This document shows positions 31,802-38,875 of a DNA stretch of 64,000 nt, piece after piece. The notes under the pieces are model-generated. The model saw only the letters and a program-made list of their open reading frames with translations, did not search any database and was not told the origin of the DNA. Source of the DNA: Exiguobacterium sp. 9-2 (GTDB lineage: Bacteria; Bacillota; Bacilli; Exiguobacteriales; Exiguobacteriaceae). Every line of letters starts with the position of its first letter. Position 1 is the first letter of the stretch. The translations under genes were made by a program, and so were the position numbers. Location of the stretch: assembly GCF_036287235.1 (NCBI RefSeq), contig NZ_CP142850.1, positions 2,447,336-2,511,335 on the forward strand, given 5' to 3'.

Positions 31802-32688
31802 GAATCACGAACAACGTTCAAGCCTTAAAGGCTTATCGCAATCTCAGCATCAACCAGACGAACGTCAAGACGACGATGGATAAACTATCGAGCGGTCAAA
31901 AAATCAACCGGGGTGCGGATGATGCAGCTGGTCTCGCGATCTCGGAGAAGATGCGCAACCGTTTGAAGGCGCTCGATAAAGCGGAACAGAACGTCCTTGA
32001 CGGCGTCTCGATGATTCAAACGGCTGAAGGCGGTTTGAGTGAGACACATAACTTATTACAACGTATGCGCGAACTCGCCGTCCAAGCTGGTAACGGTACA
32101 CTCGCGACGGAAGACCGGACAGCGATTCAAGAAGAAATCAACCAGCTGACGAACGAGGTCTCGCGGATTGCAAAGACGACCCAGTTCAACGGCAAAGAAT
32201 TGTTGAGCGGCAAGTTCAACGATGCCGACAGTGCGCTGTTCATCCAAACGAATGCTGGCGCCAACGAAGGCATCTCGATCACGATTGACGACATGCAAGC
32301 TCTTGCGCTTGATATCAGTTCAACGACACAAGCTGATCCCTCGATTCGTCCGCTTGATTTCTCGAGCAGTGACGCACCCGAATACGCCCTCAGCGTCATG
32401 ACGGCAACGGATGCGAATGATGCGATCAGCCATTATACGAAAGCAATTGATACGATCTCTCAGCAACGTTCACAACTCGGGGCAATTCAGAACCGGTTTG
32501 AAGCGACGTCATCCGTCCTCAGCGTCAGCGTCGAGAACTTGACGGCTTCAGAGTCGCGGATTCGCGACACCGATATGGCGCGTGAGATGATGGAATATGC
32601 GAAGTACAACATCCTTAACCAATCGGGGATGGCGATGATCGCTCAAGCGAACGCCTTGCCGCAAGGCGTCTTACAATTACTCAACTAA
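31798..32688 (+). CDS. Second flagellin
   Basis: The 296-residue protein has full N-terminal (MRITNNVQALKAYRNLSIN; KINRGADDAAGLAISEKMR) and C-terminal (SRIRDTDMAREMMEYAKYNIL; ALPQGVLQLLN) D0/D1 domains and a short variable centre (about 140-215). It is shorter than the main flagellin (454). The ATG at 31798 overlaps the chaperone stop. Under the sigma-D promoter at 29187 it could contribute a minor filament or an alternative surface. Confidence 0.92.
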   Translation: MRITNNVQALKAYRNLSINQTNVKTTMDKLSSGQKINRGADDAAGLAISEKMRNRLKALDKAEQNVLDGVSMIQTAEGGLSETHNLLQRMRELAVQAGNGTLATEDRTAIQEEINQLTNEVSRIAKTTQFNGKELLSGKFNDADSALFIQTNAGANEGISITIDDMQALALDISSTTQADPSIRPLDFSSSDAPEYALSVMTATDANDAISHYTKAIDTISQQRSQLGAIQNRFEATSSVLSVSVENLTASESRIRDTDMAREMMEYAKYNILNQSGMAMIAQANALPQGVLQLLN

Positions 32689-32701
32689 GGAGGCAGATCC
32701 G

Positions 32702-33142
32702 ATGGATATCCGCCGCATCCAAGAAACGCAAAGACTCCAGTCCTTAAAAGGCGGTCCCCGTGAAGTCGAAGCGTCGACGACGTTCTCTGCCTTGATGCAG
32801 GAGAAACGGGACCACAAAGGTTATGAACGCTTGCAACAAAAGCTCGCGCTCGTCGAAGAACATGGTCAATTGCTCGCTGAGAGCCAGACGATCGAGCACC
32901 TCGAAAGCTATAAAGAAAAAATCAAGGACTTCTTAAAAGATGCCCTCGACCAATCGCAACAACTCGAAGAGAAGCGCGGCTTCAATCGCCGCGGTCGGAC
33001 GAAAATCTATAAAGTCGTCGAACAAGTCGATGCGAAGCTCCTTCAGTTGACGGATACGGTCATCTCCGGCGAATCGCGCCGGCTTGATATCCTCGATCAA
33101 GTTGGCGAGATCAAAGGAATGCTCGTCAACGTCTTCGTGTAA
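32702..33142 (+). CDS. YaaR/DUF327 family protein
   Basis: The 146-residue helical protein matches the DUF327 pattern: FSALMQEKRD, LVEEHGQLLAESQTIEHLESYKEKIKDFLKDAL, RRGRTKIYKVVEQVDAKLLQLTD and a C-terminal LDILDQVGEIKGMLVNVFV. Function of the family is unknown. It is in the operon 13 bases after the flagellin gene, which suggests a link with the flagellum. Confidence 0.85.
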   Translation: MDIRRIQETQRLQSLKGGPREVEASTTFSALMQEKRDHKGYERLQQKLALVEEHGQLLAESQTIEHLESYKEKIKDFLKDALDQSQQLEEKRGFNRRGRTKIYKVVEQVDAKLLQLTDTVISGESRRLDILDQVGEIKGMLVNVFV

Positions 33143-33166
33143 TCTAGATTAGAGGAGTTCCCCAAC

Positions 33167-33829
33167 ATGCCAGACTTATATCTTAAAAAATGCACCTGCC
33201 CCTACTGCTTGAAGACGACGGAGACGAAACGTGTCCTGTCGCGACATATCCGTGTCGCCTCGACTGACTTTGATGGCTTCATCCGCCATCAAGGCGTCAA
33301 CGTCTACCTCTATGAACCGGTTCAGTGCAGCCATTGTCGGTTCTTCTTCCACGAGTCGTTCGGAAAATTGTCGCCGGACGTTCGGGCGACCTTGCAAGAT
33401 CACATCCTGTCGACGCTTCCCGTATTGCCGTTCGCTAGCACGGAGCGGACGATCGAGCAGGCGATCCAGCTCTATAAACTCTGTCTCTATACGGCTCAAG
33501 TGACGGAGCAAAAACCAGCCATCCAAGCAATGCTGGGCGTTCGTCTGTCCTGGTTGCATCGCTTGACCGGTCAATCAGCGGAAGAACAACTGTGGGCGAG
33601 CCGAGCGATCGAGAAGTATGTCTCGCTTTACGACAACTACACGTCCGTCAAAGAGAGCGGGCTTCCGGAAGACGTCCTCCTACTTCGGATCGCCGACCTG
33701 CATGCTGTGACGAAAGATAAAGAGCAGTCTCGCCTATGGTACAGCCGCTTATTCCAAAGTAAGACGGCGACCGATAAAATCAAAAAAGAAGCACGGACCC
33801 ACTGGGAATGGGTCCAGGAACAAGAATGA
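33167..33829 (+). CDS. DUF2225 zinc-ribbon protein
   Basis: The 220-residue protein begins with a CPYC ... CSHCRFFF zinc-ribbon pair (residues about 9-65) with RHIRVASTDFDGF between, then a helical TPR-like C-terminal half (IQLYKLCLYTAQV; LRIADLHAVTKDKEQSRLWYSRLFQ). This is the DUF2225 layout. Function unknown. Last gene of the second flagellin operon. Confidence 0.85.
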   Translation: MPDLYLKKCTCPYCLKTTETKRVLSRHIRVASTDFDGFIRHQGVNVYLYEPVQCSHCRFFFHESFGKLSPDVRATLQDHILSTLPVLPFASTERTIEQAIQLYKLCLYTAQVTEQKPAIQAMLGVRLSWLHRLTGQSAEEQLWASRAIEKYVSLYDNYTSVKESGLPEDVLLLRIADLHAVTKDKEQSRLWYSRLFQSKTATDKIKKEARTHWEWVQEQE

Positions 33830-33846
33830 CGTTTTTTATAAAAACA

Positions 33847-33900
33847 ACACAAATACCGGTCAGACGAGGAATTGCTCCACGACCTGACCGGTATTTGTGT
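33847..33900. terminator. Long inverted repeat between convergent operons
   Basis: ACACAAATACCGGTCAG and its perfect complement are separated by about 20 bases. On the minus strand a T-run follows; on the plus strand there is none of length. It can terminate the fliD operon and probably also the convergent DUF2225 operon. Confidence 0.85.
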
Positions 33901-33907
33901 TGTACGC

Positions 33908-34084
33908 TTACGACTCACGACGGTATTTTTCTTCTTCATAGGCATCTGGTGTATCGGAGATAGGGCGTTCGAATTCTTCCCATGATTCCGATTCAACGTC
34001 CGGTTCAATGAACTGATCGTACGAGCCGTCCGATTGGAAATACGGCTGCGGTACGGGACGCTTCTTGTCTTCCCGCTTGGTCAC
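33908..34084 (-). CDS. Small acidic protein after fliT, unknown
   Basis: A 58-residue hydrophilic protein (VTKREDKKRPVPQPYFQSDG, then acidic, Glu/Tyr-rich) with no family recognised. GTG 34084 is chosen because GGGAGG lies eight bases upstream; the upstream GTG at 34102 lies within that site. It follows fliT by 27 bases in the flaG-fliD-fliS-fliT operon. Confidence 0.55.
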   Translation of the reverse strand: MTKREDKKRPVPQPYFQSDGSYDQFIEPDVESESWEEFERPISDTPDAYEEEKYRRES

Positions 34085-34111
34085 GAAAGATCCCTCCCTC
34101 ACACAAGAAAG

Positions 34112-34465
34112 TTACTGACGAGAATCAAAATACGGTGAAAAACTATGATCGACTTCTTCGTACGGATCGACGTACGATTTACGACTCGTTTGCGTCTGAC
34201 GCAACTGACTGATTTGTACCCCTAATTTAGCCGTTTCCGCTGATAATTTCAAGTCGATTTTCCGACTATCAGCGACGAGTTCTTGGATGATGGCTTGATT
34301 GGCACCAGCTAGCAGATTCGAGTGTGCGGCAATGAATGCTTCCCGTTCGTTCAAGAGACCATGAATCTTCTCAATCCATTCGTCATATGTCTCTTCATTT
34401 GGTGTTTGATCAAGCAGTTCAATCAATCGTTTTGTCTTCAGGCGAAGCGGATCGAGCGGACTCAT
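34112..34465 (-). CDS. fliT: FliT-like flagellar chaperone
   Basis: The 117-residue helical protein lies directly after fliS, with ATGA overlap, as in B. subtilis where FliT is the FliD export chaperone. Sequence identity in this family is low; the call rests on size, helicity (LRLKTKRLIELLDQTPNEETYDEW; AGANQAIIQELVADSRKIDLKL) and position. Confidence 0.72.
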   Translation of the reverse strand: MSPLDPLRLKTKRLIELLDQTPNEETYDEWIEKIHGLLNEREAFIAAHSNLLAGANQAIIQELVADSRKIDLKLSAETAKLGVQISQLRQTQTSRKSYVDPYEEVDHSFSPYFDSRQ

Positions 34466-34830
34466 CGTTGCCGTGCGAGTTTCATCGCTTCTTTCCACGT
34501 CTCACGGAATTCTTCGGCAAAGCCAATCACTTCGTCGATTGCCACTAAATCGTTTTTGACGTTGGCATCAATCAGGCGTGTTTGCATGTAGTCATAAAGA
34601 CTATTCAAGTCTTTCGATAGCGCAATCGATTGATTGAGCGTCAATTGTAACTCCGAAATGATTGCTTGTGCTTTTTGGATGTTCGTATTTTTTTGCTCGA
34701 TCATCTTCTGTTCGATCGCTCGTTTCGCAAGCATCGAGAATTTGATCAGTCCTTCGTATAACATCAGTGTTAAATCTTGAGGTAACGCTGTCGTTACCGA
34801 GTTCGTTTGATACGTCGCATAAGGGTTCAT
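34462..34830 (-). CDS. fliS: Flagellin chaperone FliS
   Basis: The 122-residue protein has the FliS pattern: NPYATYQTNSVTTALPQDLTLMLYEGLIKF at the N-terminus and LYDYMQTRLIDANVKND in the centre. FliS binds the flagellin C-terminus and, in Bacillus, tunes the FliW-CsrA-Hag loop. It lies between fliD and fliT. Confidence 0.95.
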   Translation of the reverse strand: MNPYATYQTNSVTTALPQDLTLMLYEGLIKFSMLAKRAIEQKMIEQKNTNIQKAQAIISELQLTLNQSIALSKDLNSLYDYMQTRLIDANVKNDLVAIDEVIGFAEEFRETWKEAMKLARQR

Positions 34831-34845
34831 CGCGTTTCCTCCTTT

Positions 34846-36417
34846 TTATTGTCCTTGTCCGAGATAGCCAGCAAGCGTTGATGACTGACTGTTTGCTTGG
34901 TTCATCGCTTGTTCCATCGCCGCAAATCGACGATAGTAGCTGTCTTCTTTCCGCTTTAACTTATCTTCCCATGACAGCATGCTCTTATCGAGATCAGCGA
35001 GTGATTTCCCGAGCCGATACGTCGTCGCAACCGCTCCATCTCGTCCGGCGACTCCAGAAATCTTATCGCGAAGCGTCGTTGCAAAACCTTGAATCTGACG
35101 GACGAAACCGTCGAGGCCATTTGGATTGGGAATCGTATTCCCTTGCGCATCCTTTGTCGGTTCCGGAGCGTCAGCAGTGAATAGTTTATAGACGCCTTCC
35201 GGCTGTTCTTCAAGCATCTTCTTCAGTTTCGTTTCATCGATTTTCAGCTTCCCACCATCCCGGAAGTCACTTGTTGAAGTGATCCCGATTTGCGACATGT
35301 ACTGGAGTTGAATCGTATCCGTTCCTGACGTGTACGAATACCCGGTATCGATTTTCGACGAGATTGCACTTCGGAACTGATTCAGTCCGTCCTGTAAGTA
35401 GCTATCGTTCTTCAGCACACCACTCATCGCTTTTTCTTCCCACTTCTTGACTTCATCCTCACTCAGTTCCTTACGCTGGGCATCCGTCAGCGGCTGATAA
35501 TCACGATATTTTTCTTCTCGGACTTTTTTGTTCATCTTGTCGATGACGTCATTGTATTTATCGACGAAGTTCTTGATCGAATCAAAGTTTTTCTGTGTGT
35601 CGAGCACTGTATTGATCGTCGTCGCTGTCGTCGAGACGTTATTCAACGTGATCGTCAGACCGTTCTGAGTGAACGTATTCGTCGTCTGTTCAAGTTGTTG
35701 TCCACCAATCGTGTACTTGGCGTTTTTCCCTTCGCGACCGAATATACTGTCTTGTGAATTCACCTTCGCAGTATTATCTGATGCATCAACGATCGAAATA
35801 TCTGCTCCTACGGGGTTTAAGTTACCGGTACTCGTTTTTGTTAAAACGAGTTTTCCTGTTAAATCATTGAAGACCGCGTTCATCCCAAGACTGGCTTTAC
35901 CATTGATTGCCGCTGTCAAATCCGAGATTTTTTGTGTTGCATCCAGCTGCAAAGTTTCCGTCACTGCAACACCGGCTACATCGAATGTATTGATTTGGAC
36001 GTTGATTTTGCCATTCGCGTCCTTCGTGAACAATCCACTATCTTCAAGCGTTGCATCGCTCTTCTTACCACTTGCCGCAACAAGTGTTACCGATGCAACA
36101 CTTGCGAGTTGATCGATACTATCAATCGTCACACTACCTGCTGATGCTGCTGGACTTGCCGTTACGGTCAATGCAGTCGGGTTTGAACTCGTGACGGTCT
36201 TTGATTGATAGTTCTTCGATAACAGCATATCGCTTGCGGCTGTCCGGAAATCAAGCAATGCCCGGTTCATCTCCCGGTATGCATCGCGTTGCCACGTCAA
36301 CGTCTGTTTCTTTTGTGATAACCGGTCGACCGGTGCCCGTTCCGCCTGCATTAATTGTTTGATCATCGTTTCTGTATCAATTCCACTTGCTAAACCACTC
36401 AGTCGAATTCCTGACAT
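34846..36417 (-). CDS. fliD: Flagellar filament cap FliD
   Basis: The 523-residue protein has the N-terminal MSGIRLSGLASGIDTETMI motif of FliD, a Thr/Asn-rich variable centre and a C-terminal coiled coil (RRFAAMEQAMNQANSQSSTLA). It caps the filament and helps flagellin polymerise. Same operon as flaG and fliS. Confidence 0.95.
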   Translation of the reverse strand: MSGIRLSGLASGIDTETMIKQLMQAERAPVDRLSQKKQTLTWQRDAYREMNRALLDFRTAASDMLLSKNYQSKTVTSSNPTALTVTASPAASAGSVTIDSIDQLASVASVTLVAASGKKSDATLEDSGLFTKDANGKINVQINTFDVAGVAVTETLQLDATQKISDLTAAINGKASLGMNAVFNDLTGKLVLTKTSTGNLNPVGADISIVDASDNTAKVNSQDSIFGREGKNAKYTIGGQQLEQTTNTFTQNGLTITLNNVSTTATTINTVLDTQKNFDSIKNFVDKYNDVIDKMNKKVREEKYRDYQPLTDAQRKELSEDEVKKWEEKAMSGVLKNDSYLQDGLNQFRSAISSKIDTGYSYTSGTDTIQLQYMSQIGITSTSDFRDGGKLKIDETKLKKMLEEQPEGVYKLFTADAPEPTKDAQGNTIPNPNGLDGFVRQIQGFATTLRDKISGVAGRDGAVATTYRLGKSLADLDKSMLSWEDKLKRKEDSYYRRFAAMEQAMNQANSQSSTLAGYLGQGQ

Positions 36418-36434
36418 CCAATCAGTCCTTTCTG

Positions 36435-36791
36435 TTAAATCCGTTTATCGATTAATTGATTAAATTCCATGAATGCCGCAAAGAAATCGAGTTCTTTTTT
36501 ACTTGGAATTTCCTGGACGACGTTATTATTCGTATCAACGACTTGGATATAGTATTCGTTTAATTTTTCATGCTTGACGAATTTAAGTCCTGTCCGTTGC
36601 AGTTCGAGCTTGATATTCGCTTGTTCCATCGCTGTTTCAAGTTTCGTAACGTGTTGAGGTGTCGGTAGGACAACGACTCCTTCTTCTGCTAGTGCTTCCT
36701 GATTCGCTTCCACAAACACATTCCGTGTCGCTTCGTACGGTAGGACGTTCGAAGGCAGATGAAGGCGAATTTCCGTATTGATGGAATTCAT
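36435..36791 (-). CDS. flaG: FlaG family protein (YvyC-like)
   Basis: The 118-residue protein ends with the FlaG pattern FVKHEKLNEYYIQVVDTNNNVVQEIPSKKELDFFAAFMEF. FlaG affects filament length in some species. It is first in the flaG-fliD-fliS-fliT operon behind a sigma-D-type promoter. Confidence 0.92.
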   Translation of the reverse strand: MNSINTEIRLHLPSNVLPYEATRNVFVEANQEALAEEGVVVLPTPQHVTKLETAMEQANIKLELQRTGLKFVKHEKLNEYYIQVVDTNNNVVQEIPSKKELDFFAAFMEFNQLIDKRI

Positions 36792-36824
36792 AGTCGGTCA
36801 CTCCTTATTTATTCTCTATGTAGT

Positions 36825-36851
36825 ATATCGGTCAAATCATCTGATTTGTTA
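36825..36851 (-). promoter_or_regulatory. Sigma-D-type promoter of flaG-fliDST
   Basis: Minus strand TAAC (36848-36851), 15-base spacer, ACCGATAT (36825-36832), 33 bases before the flaG ATG. Confidence 0.72.
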
Positions 36852-36870
36852 GAGTTCGAATACAACAAAA

Positions 36871-36901
36871 CAAAAAAGGTCACGGAACGAGTCCGTGACC
36901 T
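36871..36901 (-). terminator. Terminator after the downstream flagellin 3' segment
   Basis: Perfect AGGTCACGGA / TCCGTGACCT stem followed on the minus strand by TTTTTTG. It is the first terminator after hag and lies beyond the group I intron and the extra flagellin 3' end, so all of these should be in one transcript. Confidence 0.92.
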
Positions 36902-36927
36902 GAACAATCGATATGTGCCAATTATGA

Positions 36928-36972
36928 TTAACGGAGTAATTGGAGAACGCCTTGCGGCTGTTGGTTCGCTTG
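36928..36972 (-). CDS. Flagellin C-terminal coding segment (probable hag 3' exon)
   Basis: The minus strand encodes QANQQPQGVLQLLR followed by TAA, the canonical flagellin C-terminus. It has no start codon and is preceded in frame by TAG (36973-36975), the presumed last bases of the intron. It aligns codon for codon with the C-terminus of the complete hag frame (QSNQTPQGVLQLLR), so it is best read as the exon that a group I intron would join to hag. It could also be a leftover of a recombination event. Confidence 0.7.
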   Translation of the reverse strand, partial: QANQQPQGVLQLLR

Positions 36973-37296
36973 CTACGCGCATTAGCTTTCGCTAATGATA
37001 AGACTATATCTTCATCCTAGATTTACTAGGAGCTGGGCACTTCCCCCGCCGTTTACGGAGTACGGATTTCATAACCATCGGACAAGTCCATTAGGTCGTC
37101 TATCCTAGTCGTTGAACCTTCACCAAGGTTTCCCTACAGGTGCTTGGCTGCTGATTGTCCAATCCTTGATGTTTTTCAGAACGGTCACGCTCGCCGTTTC
37201 CAGCCACGTTGTCGTACATCAAGGCTCTCAGGAGTTCCAGCAATTCACCCAGTCATGATCTAATCCGTTACCAGATTAGACGCCCGGTAGAATCGA
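36973..37296 (-). ncRNA. Group I intron downstream of the hag frame
   Basis: On the minus strand the conserved elements appear in order. P2 hairpin TCTAATC/GATTAGA (37259-37280); P3 5' strand CTGGG (37248-37252); P element AATTGCTGGAA (37235-37245); Q element AATCAGCAGCCAAG (37143-37156); R element GTTCAACGACTA (37106-37117); P3 3' strand CCCAG (37033-37037); P8 hairpin TCCTAG/CTAGGA (37015-37031); S element AAGATATAGTC (37002-37012), whose TAGTC pairs with GACTA of R to form P7; and a GAAA-capped P9 hairpin CATTAGC/GCTAATG (36980-36997). Extra sequence between R and P3 3' fits P7.1/P7.2 of subgroup IA. There is no endonuclease frame. The likely terminal G is complementary to 36973. The 5' splice site and P1 are not certain and may lie inside the hag frame. 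Confidence 0.88.
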
Positions 37297-38661
37297 TCAT
37301 CGAAGGAGTTGGAGAACGCCCTGCGGTGTTTGATTCGATTGAGCCAACATTGCTTGTGCAGCTTGTGCAAGAATCGAGTTCTTTGTTTGGTTCATCATTT
37401 CTTTCGCCATATCAACGTCGCGAACGCGAGATTCAGCGGCTGTTAGGTTTTCAGAAGATGTTTTGAGGTTGTTGATTGTATGATCCAGACGATTTTGCGT
37501 CGCTCCTAATTTAGAACGTTCAGAGGACACAGTTTCAATCGCTTTATTGATTGAAGTAATAGCCGCATTAGCCCCTACTTGACTTGTTACATTTAGAGCA
37601 TCCACTCCCAGAGCAGCCGCACCCATATCATTGACTGAAAGAGTTGTATTTTGATCAGCATTTGCTCCAATTTGTAGTTTCACTGCATTATCTTTTACAT
37701 TTAATACCGTTGTATCATTAGTAGTAGCTTGTCCCCAAGTCATCTTAAACTCAAGACCACCTACGTTTAATGATTCACCTGCATAAGAAGAAATTGCTGC
37801 TGTTGTTACAGTTTTTGCACCACTTAAATCAACTTTTAGTCCTGCATTAGTCAAACTAAAGTTAATGTTTCCAGATGTATTTGCCGCTAAATCAAGTGCA
37901 TGAGTATCAAAATCAAATGTAATACCACCAATTGCTAAATCACTGTTTAAGGCAACGCCAGAAGCAGTTGTTTGCTTTCCGTCTGGACCTGTTAACGTTA
38001 CATCAGCAGTACTACCAGCACCGCGAGTAACCGCTAATGAGTAGTCACCATAGTTAGTACCTGCTGCTGCAGTAATATCTCCTGCAACAAGAGTACTTGC
38101 AGCTGTTTTTGTGTTAACTGTTGTAGTGTCAGTACCACCTGCAGTTGCAGTTAGCGTGTAAGTCCCATTAGTAATATCATTCCCAGTAATTTTTAAATCA
38201 GTAGGTCCTAAAGTATTTGTAGAAGATGAAAAAGTTTTGCCCATTTGACCATTTAATAATTTCTTAGTATTGAACTCTGTATTTGTTGAAATTCTAGTGA
38301 CTTCTGTAGAAAGTTGATCCATTTCTTTTTGAATTTCAGAACGATCTGAGCTAGTGTTTGTATCAGTCGCTGATTGAACAGCTAACTCACGCATACGCTG
38401 TAAGATATCATGCGTTTCATTCAATGCACCTTCAGCCGTTTGAATCATTGAAATACCATCTTGTGCATTTCGTGAAGCTTGATCAAGTCCGCGAACTTGA
38501 GCACGCATTTTTTCAGAGATTGCAAGACCAGCTGCATCGTCGCCTGCTTTATTGATGCGGAGACCTGAAGCAAGTTTCTCCATTGACTTGCTTTGTGCTG
38601 CAGAAGCTGCAGACAATTTGTTGTGCGTGTTAAGCGCAGTTACGTTGTGATTGATAATCAT
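37297..38661 (-). CDS. hag: Main flagellin Hag (5' exon of an intron-containing gene)
   Basis: The 454-residue flagellin has conserved N- (MIINHNVTALNTHNKLSAA; GDDAAGLAISEKMRAQVRGLDQ) and C-terminal (SRVRDVDMAKEMMNQTKNSIL; QSNQTPQGVLQLLR) D0/D1 domains around a long Thr/Ala/Gly-rich variable domain (about 145-365). ATG 38661 follows GGAGGG; the frame is open 77 codons further but that is leader. The central part is visibly richer in A/T than the flanks. A group I intron and a second copy of the C-terminal coding segment follow the stop codon. Expression should be under sigma-D and CsrA control. Confidence 0.95.
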   Translation of the reverse strand: MIINHNVTALNTHNKLSAASAAQSKSMEKLASGLRINKAGDDAAGLAISEKMRAQVRGLDQASRNAQDGISMIQTAEGALNETHDILQRMRELAVQSATDTNTSSDRSEIQKEMDQLSTEVTRISTNTEFNTKKLLNGQMGKTFSSSTNTLGPTDLKITGNDITNGTYTLTATAGGTDTTTVNTKTAASTLVAGDITAAAGTNYGDYSLAVTRGAGSTADVTLTGPDGKQTTASGVALNSDLAIGGITFDFDTHALDLAANTSGNINFSLTNAGLKVDLSGAKTVTTAAISSYAGESLNVGGLEFKMTWGQATTNDTTVLNVKDNAVKLQIGANADQNTTLSVNDMGAAALGVDALNVTSQVGANAAITSINKAIETVSSERSKLGATQNRLDHTINNLKTSSENLTAAESRVRDVDMAKEMMNQTKNSILAQAAQAMLAQSNQTPQGVLQLLR

Positions 38662-38667
38662 TGTAAT

Positions 38668-38713
38668 TTCCCTCCATAGTATAAGTTTTTTGTCTCTTCG
38701 AAGATCCGTCTTC
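38668..38713 (-). promoter_or_regulatory. Probable CsrA binding sites in the hag leader
   Basis: The minus-strand leader contains GAAGA-CGGA-TCTTC (38700-38713), a hairpin with GGA in its loop, the ideal CsrA target. A second GGA is in the ribosome binding site ATGGAGGG about 30 bases on. Two such sites, one over the SD, match the arrangement known for B. subtilis hag. csrA and fliW are in this window. Confidence 0.65.
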
Positions 38714-38783
38714 TCCGAGATGTGCCCCCTGGCCGGCCCAAGGGTGACACGGTGGATGAAGTCGATGACTGCTTCCACCCTAT

Positions 38784-38809
38784 ATATCGTCTTCCACCCG
38801 AAATGTTTA
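38784..38809 (-). promoter_or_regulatory. Sigma-D-type promoter of hag
   Basis: Minus strand TAAA (38806-38809), 14-base spacer, GACGATAT (38784-38791), about 120 bases before the hag ATG. A GC-rich imperfect hairpin (about 38720-38755) lies in the leader. Confidence 0.75.
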
Positions 38810-38831
38810 ACAACTTTCTTCAAAAAAATGC

Positions 38832-38866
38832 AAAAAAATCGTACATCTATATCGGACGTACGATTT
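38832..38866 (-). terminator. Terminator of the MCP gene
   Basis: ATCGTAC / GTACGAT arms flanked by A and T runs on both sides; on the minus strand it follows the MCP stop and separates it from hag. Confidence 0.82.
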
Positions 38867-38875
38867 TCTCGTAAT

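Noticed and set aside
33841-33905. Insertion-sequence terminal inverted repeats
   Set aside because: The 17-base perfect arms are only 20 bases apart between convergent operons and followed by T residues, typical of a terminator.
36792-37296. A noncoding gap holding a decayed flagellin pseudogene only
   Set aside because: The gap contains ordered group I core elements with matching pairings (P3, P7, P8, P9), and the flagellin 3' segment has no damage, so simple decay does not explain it.
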